From: an uncultured Bacteroidales bacterium
Lineage (GTDB): Bacteria; Bacteroidota; Bacteroidia; Bacteroidales; UBA932
NCBI GenBank assembly: GCA_905234795.1
Contig: CAJOIQ010000002.1
Span: 25,665 to 89,664 of the forward strand
Length of the DNA: 64,000 nt
Direction of reading: 5' to 3'
Under the pieces are notes generated by a model. That model was not told the origin of the DNA. It saw only the letters and a program-made list of their open reading frames with translations, and did not search any database. The translations under genes were made by a program, and so were the position numbers. Below are positions 36,503 to 45,245 of the stretch, one piece after another; position 1 is the first letter of the stretch, and each line of letters starts with the position of its first letter.

Positions 36503-36997
36503 ATGTCCAGTTACCATTTAGACCCTGTGGACCAGAAAATTCTGTCCTTCCTTGTCAAGAATGCCCGTATGCCTTTCCTGGAAATCGCCCGCGAATGCGG
36601 CGTTTCCGGCGCAGCCATCCACCAGCGCTTCAAGCGTCTGGAGGCTAACGGCGTCATCACGGGTTCCCGCCTGCAGGTAAAGCCCCAGGCCCTGGGTCTG
36701 AATGTGTGCGCATTCGTGAGCATCACCCTCTCCGAGAGCACCAAGTATCCGGAGGTGATTGCCAACCTGAAGAAGATCCCCGAGATTGTGGAGTGCCACT
36801 TTGTTACCGGCAAGTACGCCATCCTGGCCAAACTCTACTGTCTGGACAACGACCACCTGATGGAGGTGCTCCTGAACACCATTCAGAAGATTCCCTACAT
36901 CCAGTCCACGGATACCATGATCTCCCTGGATGAGCCCATCGAGCGTCAAGTCTGGGTGAAAGACTTTAAATCAACGACCTATACAGGTCGAGATTAA
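36503..36997 (+). CDS. Lrp/AsnC family transcription regulator
   Basis: The 164-residue protein has an N-terminal helix-turn-helix (LDPVDQKILSFLVKNAR, MPFLEIARECGVSGAAIHQ) and a C-terminal AsnC ligand-binding domain (LGLNVCAFVSITL, VECHFVTGKYAILAKLYC). Family members sense amino acids and form octamers. Its targets are not indicated here. Its last 27 bases overlap the convergent ispD gene. Confidence 0.93.
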   Translation: MSSYHLDPVDQKILSFLVKNARMPFLEIARECGVSGAAIHQRFKRLEANGVITGSRLQVKPQALGLNVCAFVSITLSESTKYPEVIANLKKIPEIVECHFVTGKYAILAKLYCLDNDHLMEVLLNTIQKIPYIQSTDTMISLDEPIERQVWVKDFKSTTYTGRD

Positions 36998-37675
36998 GGC
37001 TTCGGCCAGGACCAGGTCTTCCGGCGTGGTGATTTTTATATTATACCGCTCTCCTTCGGTGAAGGTGAGCGGTATTCCGTATTTCCCGGCCACGGAGGCA
37101 TCGTCGGTGAAGAGGGTGTCGTAGCCCTGGGCATAGGCGGCCTTGAGGTCCTCGCTGTAGAAAATCTGCGGGGTTTGGGCGCCCCAGATGCGGCTGCGGT
37201 CAATGGATTCTCCGGTGGCGTGCAGCGTTCCGTCGGCATCCTTCTGCAGCACCTTGAGGGTATCGGTCACAGGAAGGACGGGAACCAGGGCGGGAACCCT
37301 CTGAGCGGCTTCAAAAAGTTCACGGATCCTGCCGATGGAAAGCAGGGGACGAACGCCGTCCTGAACGGCCACCAGAACGCCGTCGGGCACATATGCCAGG
37401 GCGTTTTTCACGGAGTGGAAACGGGTGAATCCGCCCTTGACCAGGCGCTGCGGACAGGCAAAATTGGCCTTTTGACAGTATTGCCGCCAGGTGGAAACAT
37501 GGGCTTCCGGCAGCACCGTAATCACATGCAGGTCGGGCTCGGCTTCCATGAATTTCTCCAGGGTGAGACGGAGGATGGGTTTGCAGTCCAGTTCAAGGAA
37601 CTGCTTGGGAACAGGACCGCCCATCCGGGTTCCCATTCCGCCCGCGGTGACAATGAGATATTTTTTTCTTTCCAT
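36971..37675 (-). CDS. ispD: 2-C-methyl-D-erythritol 4-phosphate cytidylyltransferase
   Basis: IspD catalyses the CTP-dependent step of the MEP isoprenoid pathway. The 234-residue protein has the N-terminal nucleotide motif GGMGTRMGGPVPKQFLEL, VAVQDGVRPLL and the C-terminal TDDASVAGKYG. Because isopentenyl donors come from this pathway, it links to miaA only in a general way. The 3' end overlaps the Lrp gene by 27 bases. A TACATTTG box lies at 37693-37700. Confidence 0.96.
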   Translation of the reverse strand: MERKKYLIVTAGGMGTRMGGPVPKQFLELDCKPILRLTLEKFMEAEPDLHVITVLPEAHVSTWRQYCQKANFACPQRLVKGGFTRFHSVKNALAYVPDGVLVAVQDGVRPLLSIGRIRELFEAAQRVPALVPVLPVTDTLKVLQKDADGTLHATGESIDRSRIWGAQTPQIFYSEDLKAAYAQGYDTLFTDDASVAGKYGIPLTFTEGERYNIKITTPEDLVLAEALISTCIGR

Positions 37676-37692
37676 CGTGAAATATCTTTACG

Positions 37693-37720
37693 CAAATGTA
37701 AGTTTTTTTTCGTAATTTTG
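37693..37720. promoter_or_regulatory. Divergent -7 boxes of ispD and mreB
   Basis: TACATTTG on the minus strand (37693-37700) faces ispD and TAATTTTG on the plus strand (37713-37720) faces mreB. Both fit TAnnTTTG. The plus box is 31 bases before the mreB ATG and is the only promoter seen ahead of the elongasome operon. Confidence 0.7.
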
Positions 37721-37751
37721 GAGGTTATTTCGAAATAAGAAAAATCAGTAT

Positions 37752-38774
37752 ATGGCATTCCGCTTTTTAAACCAGGAACTGGCTATTGACCTGGGCACCG
37801 CCAACACCATCATTTTCCAAAATGACCAGATTGTGCTGGACGAGCCTTCCATCGTAGCCATCGACAACCAGACAGGCAAATGCATCGCCTTGGGCCAGAA
37901 GGCCAAAATGATGCATGAGAAAACCAATCCGGGCATCAAGACCATCCGGCCGCTGAGAGACGGCGTGATCGCCGACTTCAACGCCGCCGAGATGATGATC
38001 CGCGGCTTCATCAAGCAGGTGAATTCCCGCCATCGCAGCATCTTCGCCTCCAACCTCAAGCTGGTGGTGGGCATCCCCTCCGGTTCTACGGAAGTGGAAA
38101 TCCGTGCTGTGCGTGACTCCAGCGAGCATGCCGGTGGCCGTGACGTATACCTGATCTATGAACCCATGGCTGCCGCCCTGGGTATCGGCCTGGATGTGGA
38201 AGCCCCTAAGGGAAACATGGTGGTCGATATCGGCGGCGGTACCACCGAGATTGCCGTCATCTCCCTGGGCGGTATCGTCCAGCAGGAGTCCGTCCGTATT
38301 GCCGGCGATGTCTTTACGGCCGATATCCAGAACTACCTGCGCCAGCAGCACGTGATCAAAGTGGGCGAAACCACTGCCGAAAAGATCAAGATTGCCGTGG
38401 GCGCCGTTATCCCCCAGCTGGATGTGGAACCGGAACCGTTCCTGGTGCGCGGTCCCAACCTGATGACCGGCCACCCCGTAGAGGCCCTCATCCCCTACCA
38501 GGAGGTTGCCCACTGCCTGGACAAATCCATCGCCCGCCTGGAAGCCGCCATCCAGCAGGTTCTGGAGCAAACCCCTCCGGAACTGTACTCCGACATTGTG
38601 GAGAACGGTATTTTCCTCAGCGGCGGCGGTTCCCTGCTGCGCGGTCTGGACAAACGTCTGGCCGACAAAATGAACATCCCGTTCCACGTGGCCGAAGACC
38701 CGCTTCGCGCCGTGGCCCGCGGTACCTGCATTGCCCTCAAGAATACGGAGAACTACTCCTTCCTCATGCGATAA
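37752..38774 (+). CDS. mreB: Rod-shape determining actin MreB
   Basis: MreB filaments guide lateral wall synthesis at the inner membrane. The 340-residue actin-fold protein has the phosphate-1 motif ELAIDLGTANTIIF, phosphate-2 MVVDIGGGTTEIAV and the adenosine segment IFLSGGGSLLRGLD. It is the first gene of the operon mreB-mreC-mreD-mrdA-rodA, in the canonical order, and indicates a rod-shaped cell or rod-capable ancestor. Confidence 0.98.
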   Translation: MAFRFLNQELAIDLGTANTIIFQNDQIVLDEPSIVAIDNQTGKCIALGQKAKMMHEKTNPGIKTIRPLRDGVIADFNAAEMMIRGFIKQVNSRHRSIFASNLKLVVGIPSGSTEVEIRAVRDSSEHAGGRDVYLIYEPMAAALGIGLDVEAPKGNMVVDIGGGTTEIAVISLGGIVQQESVRIAGDVFTADIQNYLRQQHVIKVGETTAEKIKIAVGAVIPQLDVEPEPFLVRGPNLMTGHPVEALIPYQEVAHCLDKSIARLEAAIQQVLEQTPPELYSDIVENGIFLSGGGSLLRGLDKRLADKMNIPFHVAEDPLRAVARGTCIALKNTENYSFLMR

Positions 38775-38777
38775 GCC

Positions 38778-39590
38778 ATGCGCAAGAGGACATCGTGGTT
38801 CACCTCGCTGGTCAATGTGGTCATTTTCATCGGACTGGAAATGGCCGCATTCTTCATGGTGTCCCACAATGCCCCGCTGCAGCGCACCTGGGCGGCCAAA
38901 ACCGCCCATGTCTTCATGGCCAAAGTGTGGGGCGGAACCTACAATATCGGCCACTATTTCTCCCTGAGCCGGGATAACGAAGCCCTGGCTCGGGAAAATT
39001 TCGCCCTCACCCGGGAGCTCCTGGCCGCAAGGGACAGCCTGCGGGCCGCCTATGCCCAGTCGGCCGCCATTCCGGCCGTGCCCGGCTTCACGGCACTTCC
39101 CGCCGAAGCCGTCACCCAAAGCCGGAACGGCCAGCACAATTACCTGGTCCTGAACAAGGGATATGAGGACGGTGTGCAGGAAAAGTCGGGCGTCATTACC
39201 CGCAACGGAGTGGTAGGGATAGTGGATGCCGTGAGCGCCCACCATGCCTACGCCTTCTCCTTCCGCAACAACGACATCTCCATCAGCGCCCGCCTGGGAC
39301 ATTCCGGCGGCAGCGGCCTGCTGGTATGGGACGGCGTCTCCTCCAACAGGGCCATCCTCAAGGAAATCCCCCTGCAGCACAAATACAACCCCGGAGACAC
39401 CGTATACACCAGCGGACATTCCCTGATGTTCCCGCCCGACATCCCGCTGGGAGTGGCCGGGAATGCACACGTTGTGAACGGCGCCACCAACGAGATCGAG
39501 GTGAGCCTGTTCCAGGATTTCAGCGCCATCCGTTACGTAACGGTGGTGCACAACAATTCGTTTGACGAAATAGAGGAGTTTGTACAATGA
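38778..39590 (+). CDS. mreC: Rod-shape determining protein MreC
   Basis: The 270-residue bitopic protein has one N-terminal membrane helix near residues 12-30, a short coiled coil around DNEALARENFALTRELLAA and a periplasmic beta-barrel domain containing YLVLNKGYEDGVQEKSGVIT. MreC couples MreB to PBP2 and RodA. It starts three bases after mreB and overlaps mreD by four bases (ATGA). Confidence 0.95.
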   Translation: MRKRTSWFTSLVNVVIFIGLEMAAFFMVSHNAPLQRTWAAKTAHVFMAKVWGGTYNIGHYFSLSRDNEALARENFALTRELLAARDSLRAAYAQSAAIPAVPGFTALPAEAVTQSRNGQHNYLVLNKGYEDGVQEKSGVITRNGVVGIVDAVSAHHAYAFSFRNNDISISARLGHSGGSGLLVWDGVSSNRAILKEIPLQHKYNPGDTVYTSGHSLMFPPDIPLGVAGNAHVVNGATNEIEVSLFQDFSAIRYVTVVHNNSFDEIEEFVQ

Positions 39591-40099
39591 GGAAACCCGT
39601 ATTCTGGCTGATATACGTCCTTCTGGTCATTGCACAGCTGCTCTTGACCAACTACCTGCGGGTGAGCCCCTACCTGATGCTCACCATCCTTCCCGTGATG
39701 GTCATCTGCATTTCCATCCGCACCGGCACGCTGGGCGCCATGCTCATCGCCTTCGTCACCGGCCTGGCGATCGATTTCCTTTCCGACGGCCTGCCGGGCC
39801 TCAATGCCCTGGCGCTGGTTCCCGTCGCCTACTGCCGCAACGGCATCATCCGCCTGGTCTTCGGCACCGAAGTCTTTGCCCGGGAAGAGGATTTCTCTGT
39901 CCAGAAAAACGGCTTTGGAAAAGTGTTCCAGGCCCTTCTCATCGCCCAGGTTATCTTCCTGGTCATCTACATCTGGGTGGACGGCGCCGGCATGCGTCCC
40001 TTCTCTTTCAACGCCATCCGCTTTGCTGTGTCGCTGGTGGCCGGCATCCTGATTTCCCTGCCCACGCTGGGGCTGCTGGCACCTGATTCCCGCCGATGA
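39587..40099 (+). CDS. mreD: Rod-shape determining protein MreD
   Basis: The 170-residue integral membrane protein has about five helices, as usual for MreD, and completes the MreBCD set. It overlaps mreC and mrdA by four bases each, indicating translational coupling. Sequence conservation in the family is low, so the call depends partly on position. Confidence 0.9.
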   Translation: MRKPVFWLIYVLLVIAQLLLTNYLRVSPYLMLTILPVMVICISIRTGTLGAMLIAFVTGLAIDFLSDGLPGLNALALVPVAYCRNGIIRLVFGTEVFAREEDFSVQKNGFGKVFQALLIAQVIFLVIYIWVDGAGMRPFSFNAIRFAVSLVAGILISLPTLGLLAPDSRR

Positions 40100-41937
40100 A
40101 CCGGGACGGACGTCATATCCGTCTGCTCATTGGCCTGGGAGCTGCCGCGCTGCTGCTTCTGGGCAAAATTTTTTCCCTGCAAATCCTCAACGGCAGCTAT
40201 AAGGAAGACGCCGACAGGAACTCCACCATCTACGAGACCATCTACCCCACCCGCGGCGTCATCTATGACCGCAACGGGAAAATCCTGGTGGGCAACAAGG
40301 TGGCTTACGACATCCTGGTGAGCCCGCGGGAAGTGCAGGCTTTCGACACCCTGGCGCTGGCCACCGTGCTGGATGTGGACCCGGATTTCATCCGCGGCAA
40401 ACTCAAGGAATACCGGCGCCGGCGTTCCTCCATCGGCTTCCAGGCGGTGACCATGATGCGTACCGTCCCCGCCGAAACCTACATGCGGTTTGACGAAGTG
40501 AAATACAAGTTCCCGGGGTTCCGCGGCCAGGTGCGCAGTATCCGGGACTATCCTTTCAATGCCGGCGGCAACCTGCTGGGCTATGTATCGGAGGTGAACC
40601 AGTCCTATATTGACAAGCACCCCGGGGAATACCGCAGCGGAGACTATGCCGGCATGACCGGCATCGAGGCCGCCCGGGAAACCGAGCTCCGCGGGGAAAA
40701 GGGATACCGCATCTTCCTGCGCAACTCCCGCAACCAGATTGAGCAGCCCTATAAAGACGGAGCCGAGGATAAAGAGGCCGTTCCGGGCAGCGATATCGTC
40801 ACCACCATCGACGCCGACCTCCAGCAGTTCGGGCAGGAGCTCATGCAGAACAAGGTGGGCAGTATCGTGGCCATCGAACCCTCTACCGGAGAAATCCTGG
40901 CGCTGGTATCGGCTCCCGGCATCGATGTGAGCATGCTGGCCGATATCGGCAAAAACTGGAACCAGATTGCCTCCGATCCCTATAAGCCCATGTACAACCG
41001 GGCGGTGCAGGCTTCTTATCCCCCCGGATCCGTGTTCAAACTGGTGAACGGACTCATCGGCCTGCAGGAAGGCGTGCTGCGGCCGGAAATGACCTATCCC
41101 TGCCACCAGGGTTACCACTTCGGCGCCGGGCACAAACTGGGCTGCCACGCGCACAAGAGCCCCCTCAACATGGAGGAGAGCATCATGATGAGCTGCAACG
41201 CTTATTATTGCTATGTGCTCAAGAACATCCTGGACCAGAAGAAATTCGACAACGTAGCCGAAGGCCTGGACCACTGGCGGGAGATGGTGATGAGCTTCGG
41301 CTTCGGCCGAAAACTGGAAAGCGACTTCCCCGCCGAGCTCAGCGGAAGCATTCCTTCTTCCAAAACGTACAACCGCGCCTATGGCCGCGGCCGCTGGAAC
41401 TCCACCACCGTCATTTCCCTTTCCATCGGCCAGGGAGAAATCCTGGCCACCCCCATGCACCTGGCCAATCTGTGCGCCACCATCGCCAACCGCGGGCACT
41501 ATTTCATCCCGCACATCGTCAAGGCATCGGAGGGCGTGGAAATCGAGGACCGCTTCTATGAGCCGCAATATACTCTGGTGGACACCCTCCAGTTTCCCAA
41601 GGTCATCAAGGGTATGTGGCGGGCGGTGAATTCCGGCCCGGGAATGGGCGGAACGGCGCAGATCGCCCACGTGGACGGCATGGATATCTGCGGAAAGACC
41701 GGAACGGCGCAAAACCCGCGCGGGGCCGACAATTCCGTGTTCATCTGCTTTGCCCCCATGGACAATCCCAAGATTGCCATCGCAGCCTATGTGGAGAACG
41801 GTGGTTTCGGTGCCGCCTATGCCGCACCCATCGCGTCACTGATGGCCGAAAAATACCTGCGTGGAGAGACGTCCCGTCCCGACCTGGAGAAGCGGATGAA
41901 AGATGCCGATTTAATGGCCCGTGTAAAGCATGATTGA
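40096..41937 (+). CDS. mrdA: Penicillin-binding protein 2 (class B transpeptidase)
   Basis: PBP2 cross-links peptidoglycan during elongation. The 613-residue protein has a membrane helix near residues 10-27, a dimerisation domain with TRGVIYDRNGKILVGN and a transpeptidase domain with SYPPGSVFKL (SxxK), MSCNAYY (SxN) and CGKTGTAQNP (KTG). It overlaps rodA by eight bases, in the standard partnership with the SEDS polymerase RodA. Confidence 0.96.
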   Translation: MNRDGRHIRLLIGLGAAALLLLGKIFSLQILNGSYKEDADRNSTIYETIYPTRGVIYDRNGKILVGNKVAYDILVSPREVQAFDTLALATVLDVDPDFIRGKLKEYRRRRSSIGFQAVTMMRTVPAETYMRFDEVKYKFPGFRGQVRSIRDYPFNAGGNLLGYVSEVNQSYIDKHPGEYRSGDYAGMTGIEAARETELRGEKGYRIFLRNSRNQIEQPYKDGAEDKEAVPGSDIVTTIDADLQQFGQELMQNKVGSIVAIEPSTGEILALVSAPGIDVSMLADIGKNWNQIASDPYKPMYNRAVQASYPPGSVFKLVNGLIGLQEGVLRPEMTYPCHQGYHFGAGHKLGCHAHKSPLNMEESIMMSCNAYYCYVLKNILDQKKFDNVAEGLDHWREMVMSFGFGRKLESDFPAELSGSIPSSKTYNRAYGRGRWNSTTVISLSIGQGEILATPMHLANLCATIANRGHYFIPHIVKASEGVEIEDRFYEPQYTLVDTLQFPKVIKGMWRAVNSGPGMGGTAQIAHVDGMDICGKTGTAQNPRGADNSVFICFAPMDNPKIAIAAYVENGGFGAAYAAPIASLMAEKYLRGETSRPDLEKRMKDADLMARVKHD

Positions 41938-43450
41938 GAACGCCCCATACAAACGGCAGTCCATTGACTGGTGGCTGGTGGGAGCCTATCTCCTGCTGGT
42001 ACTCATCGGCTGGGTGAACATTTATGCCGCCACCCATACGGCCGAGGCCGGGTCCCTGCTGGACTTCAACGGGCGTGCGGGCAAGCAGTTCGTGTGGATC
42101 CTCACGGCCCTGGGGCTGGCGGGTATGATCCTGTTCCTGCTGCCCGCCCGGCTTTGGGAAGCGGTGAGTATTCCGCTGTATGGCGTTGTGCTGGGGCTCC
42201 TGGTGCTGGTAATCTTTGTCTCGTCCAACATCAAGGGTTCCCACTCCTGGTTCAGTCTGGGGCCCATCAGTTTCCAGCCGGCCGAGATTTCCAAGATATC
42301 CACTTCCCTGCTCCTCTCCCTATGGGTAAGCCGGCAGGGATTCAAGATGAGCCGGCTCAAGGATTTCCTGCTGGCCTGCCTCATCATCGGCCTGCCCATG
42401 CTCATCATCATTGCCGAGAGCGAGACCGGCAGCGCCCTGGTGTACATAGGCTTCATCTTCGTGCTGTACCGGGAAGGGCTATCCGGCTGGTGGCTGGGGC
42501 TCATCGGCCTGATCATCGTCCTGTTTATCACCACCCTTACCCTGGGCATGTTCTGGGCCATCCTCATCATGATTGGGGTGCTGGTGGCCTGCAACGCCTA
42601 TATGCAGCCGTCGCGCTTTTTCAAGCGGCTGGCCATCTGTGGCGGCGCCGTGCTGGTGATAGCCCTGCTGCCCACCGTGCTGAGCTGGCTGTCCGGTCTG
42701 GTGCAGGCACAGATCGACCTCCTGGACAACCGCATCTGGGTACCGAGGGCCGACGAACCGGACCACTATTTCTGGAGCTTTATTCTCAAGATCCGGCCCA
42801 TGCATGTCCTGCTGGGCGGGGCCGCCGTGGCCTTTCCCCTGCTCATGTGGTGGGCCTATAAAAAGAAAGACACGTTCCTGGGAGTATCCCTGGCCGCCTT
42901 CGTGGTGGGCGTGATGCTGGTCTTCTCTACGGACTACATCTTCCACAACGTGCTCAAGGACCACCAGCGCTCCCGCATCGAGGTCCTGCTGGGCATGAAA
43001 GAGGACCTGGCCGGTGCCGGCTACAACGTGAACCAGTCCAAGATTGCCATCGGCTCCGGCGGGCTTTTCGGCAAAGGTTATCTGCAAGGAACCCAGACCA
43101 CCTTCGGCTTTGTGCCGGAGCAAAGCACGGACTTCATCTTCTGCACCGTGGGTGAGGAATGGGGTTTCCTGGGCTGCCTGCTGGTGATAGCGTTGTACGT
43201 GTTCCTGATTGTACGGCTGGTCACCGACGCCGAACGATGTCGCGGCCACTTTGCCCGGGTGTATGGCTACTGCGTGGCCTCCTGCATCTTCATGCACCTG
43301 TTCATCAACGTGGGCATGACCATCGGCCTGATGCCCGTCATCGGCATTCCCCTGCCCCTGCTGTCCTACGGCGGATCCTCACTGTGGGCTTTCACTATTT
43401 TGATTTTTATTTTCCTTGCCTTATACCGGGATGAAAAGAAGTATTTTTAG
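41930..43450 (+). CDS. rodA: SEDS glycosyltransferase RodA
   Basis: RodA polymerises glycan strands for the elongasome. The 506-residue multi-pass protein has SEDS motifs NIKGSHSWFSLGPISFQPAE near residue 100, and AIGSGGLFGKGYLQGTQ and LPLLSYGGSS near the C-terminus. It is about 100 residues longer than many RodA proteins, mostly from an enlarged loop and helices around residues 210-340. Its last 20 bases overlap the start of the S41 gene. Confidence 0.95.
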   Translation: MIENAPYKRQSIDWWLVGAYLLLVLIGWVNIYAATHTAEAGSLLDFNGRAGKQFVWILTALGLAGMILFLLPARLWEAVSIPLYGVVLGLLVLVIFVSSNIKGSHSWFSLGPISFQPAEISKISTSLLLSLWVSRQGFKMSRLKDFLLACLIIGLPMLIIIAESETGSALVYIGFIFVLYREGLSGWWLGLIGLIIVLFITTLTLGMFWAILIMIGVLVACNAYMQPSRFFKRLAICGGAVLVIALLPTVLSWLSGLVQAQIDLLDNRIWVPRADEPDHYFWSFILKIRPMHVLLGGAAVAFPLLMWWAYKKKDTFLGVSLAAFVVGVMLVFSTDYIFHNVLKDHQRSRIEVLLGMKEDLAGAGYNVNQSKIAIGSGGLFGKGYLQGTQTTFGFVPEQSTDFIFCTVGEEWGFLGCLLVIALYVFLIVRLVTDAERCRGHFARVYGYCVASCIFMHLFINVGMTIGLMPVIGIPLPLLSYGGSSLWAFTILIFIFLALYRDEKKYF

Positions 43451-44822
43451 CCTGCTCTGCCTGCTTCTGGTGCTGGCGTCCTGCAATAAATCGAACACCG
43501 ACTCCCCCCAGGGAGCATGGTACTACGCCAACGCGTTTGCATACAATGTCATGCAGAGTTACTATCTGTGGAATGAGGACATCGCCGACGACCTGAAGCA
43601 CTGGTCCACCTCTACGAACCCCGTGGAGAAAGTGAAAACCGTGCGGGTGGCTCAGGACCGATGGACCACCCTGTACGAAGATTACACCCGCTTTGAGGGG
43701 ACCACCACGGGGACGCAGAAGAGCTTCGGCCTGGACATTACAGCCAACTGGGCCGATGAATCCCAGACGCGGGTGGCCGGAATTGTGAACTACACCTATG
43801 CCGATTCCCCTGCCCAAAAGGCCGGACTGCAGCGCGGAGACATCATCATCACGGTAGATGGCAGCGAGCTCACCAAGGACAATTACCAGCAGGAACTGGG
43901 AAAACTTTACTCCGCTTCCCAGGTCCGTCTGGGCCTGCAAAGCGGCCGGGATATAGACCTGACGGCCGTAACCATGTACATGAACCCGGTGCAGACCGTC
44001 AAAACCCTGCAATATGAGGGACGCAAAATAGGATACCTCAACTTTACCAATTTCACCTTGGACGCCTGCAAGGATTTGGAAACCGCCTTCGCCGGTTTTA
44101 AGGCCGACGGCATCGATGAACTGATTCTGGACCTCAGATACAATGGCGGAGGCTATGCCATGACGGCCCTGGTCCTGGCCAGCATGATCGCGCCCCTGGA
44201 TGTCGTAGAAGAGGGAGCCGTCTACAACAAGGACGTGTACAACGATATTCTTTCCAGCGAAATGGCTCAGGACACCTGCTTCGAGCCCTCCTACACGCTG
44301 GACAAAAACACCGTGGTCCATGCCGCCCAGGTAAACCCCGGCCTCAAACGCCTGTGGGTGCTGGTTTCGGGAACTACGGCATCGGCCTCCGAAGCCCTGA
44401 TCTGCGGACTCAAGGCCCACATGGACGTGTATCTGGTGGGGACCAACACTTATGGTAAATACTGTGGCGGAGTACTTATTAAGGCCCCGGACTGGTTCAA
44501 AGCCGTTAAGGACAGCGCCCCGGCCGGGCTGGACTGCCAGGAAGCCATCCGCCTCCTCCCTCTGTGGGGCATGTACGTTATTATCAGCCGATACGCCGAC
44601 TGCAACGGCGTCACCCTGAGCATGCCCTCCGGCATCCCCGCCGATGTTGACGCCCCCGATATGCCCTGGCTGCCCGTGGAACTGGGAGACCCCTCCGAGT
44701 CCATGCTGGGGGTGGCCCTGCAGACCATTGTCAGTTCCGCTGCCGCCACGGCCGCCGTGAAATCCCCCGCTCCCGCTGTTTTGCCCCTCCCCCGCCCCGG
44801 CTTCGGCGTTTTGCTGCATTAG
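43431..44822 (+). CDS. S41 family (C-terminal processing-like) peptidase, lipoprotein
   Basis: The 463-residue protein starts at the ATG 43431, inside rodA, with a signal peptide and lipobox LASC near residue 17. A PDZ domain covers AQKAGLQRGDIIITVDG and the S41 domain has the serine in GTTASASEALICGLK and the lysine in GTNTYGKYCGG, the family's Ser-Lys dyad. The substrate is unknown; overlap with rodA ties its expression to elongation. Homologues in Bacteroidota are usually lipoproteins facing the periplasm. Confidence 0.92.
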   Translation: MKRSIFSLLCLLLVLASCNKSNTDSPQGAWYYANAFAYNVMQSYYLWNEDIADDLKHWSTSTNPVEKVKTVRVAQDRWTTLYEDYTRFEGTTTGTQKSFGLDITANWADESQTRVAGIVNYTYADSPAQKAGLQRGDIIITVDGSELTKDNYQQELGKLYSASQVRLGLQSGRDIDLTAVTMYMNPVQTVKTLQYEGRKIGYLNFTNFTLDACKDLETAFAGFKADGIDELILDLRYNGGGYAMTALVLASMIAPLDVVEEGAVYNKDVYNDILSSEMAQDTCFEPSYTLDKNTVVHAAQVNPGLKRLWVLVSGTTASASEALICGLKAHMDVYLVGTNTYGKYCGGVLIKAPDWFKAVKDSAPAGLDCQEAIRLLPLWGMYVIISRYADCNGVTLSMPSGIPADVDAPDMPWLPVELGDPSESMLGVALQTIVSSAAATAAVKSPAPAVLPLPRPGFGVLLH

Positions 44823-44889
44823 GGGTTGTCCGTGTTGGGAGGCATTCTCGCTGCACGTAGTTTAACTTTCTGGTTTTTAATTACTTATG

Positions 44890-44925
44890 TTTTTCTCTTG
44901 ATACCAAATGGAATCAAGAGAAAAA
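44890..44925. repeat. Conserved hairpin, copy 2
   Basis: TTTTTCTCTTGAT (44890-44902) pairs perfectly with ATCAAGAGAAAAA (44913-44925) around ACCAAATGGA. Centre and arms match the hairpin at 11997-12042, including the unpaired CCAAATGGA. Here it lies downstream of the elongasome operon. Confidence 0.75.
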
Positions 44926-44962
44926 GTTAAAATATTCATTTACAATCACTTATGAGAACTCG

Positions 44963-45167
44963 AGGAGTGTGGGGAGGGAGTCTCGCTCACACAGAAATGG
45001 GCCCCACCCGCTCGCTTGACCGTCCAACTCCTCCTTTTAGTCCCGCTTCGCGGGCCTAACGTCGTCAAACAGTGTCCGTCATGCCGCTAACGCGGCACCG
45101 CTCGCTGCACAAAGGCCTACACACAGGCCCATTTCTGTTACGAGCGATACCCCCTCCCCACACTCCT
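44963..45167. repeat. Palindromic element C (205 bp, about 42-bp terminal inverted repeats)
   Basis: The left end begins AGGAGTGTGGGGAGGG and continues through TCGCTC to CAGAAATGGGCC. The right end (45126-45167) is its near-perfect inverse, differing at about five or six positions. The interior contains the hairpins CCCGCTTCGCGGG and GCCGCTAACGCGGC. No coding capacity and no clear target-site duplication are seen. The structure is MITE-like, and its ends resemble those of elements A and B. Confidence 0.8.
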
Positions 45168-45189
45168 ACCATTATTCAAAAAAAAATTG

Positions 45190-45197
45190 TACCTTTG
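45190..45197 (+). promoter_or_regulatory. -7 box of the tRNA-Leu gene (TACCTTTG)
   Basis: TACCTTTG lies 14 bases before the mature tRNA 5' end and matches TAnnTTTG exactly. Element C ends 22 bases upstream of it. Confidence 0.75.
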
Positions 45198-45245
45198 CAT
45201 TCCCACATTTTGCCTTGGTGGTGGAATGGTAGACACGAGGGACTT

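Larger units (their letters stand above)
44823..45189. other. Gene-free accessory stretch between the S41 gene and tRNA-Leu
   Basis: About 370 bp contain no credible gene. They hold the conserved hairpin copy 2 (44890-44925) and the inverted-repeat element C (44963-45167), with short AT-rich joints. The small frame at 45072-45260 runs through element C and into the tRNA and is not a gene. Confidence 0.8.
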
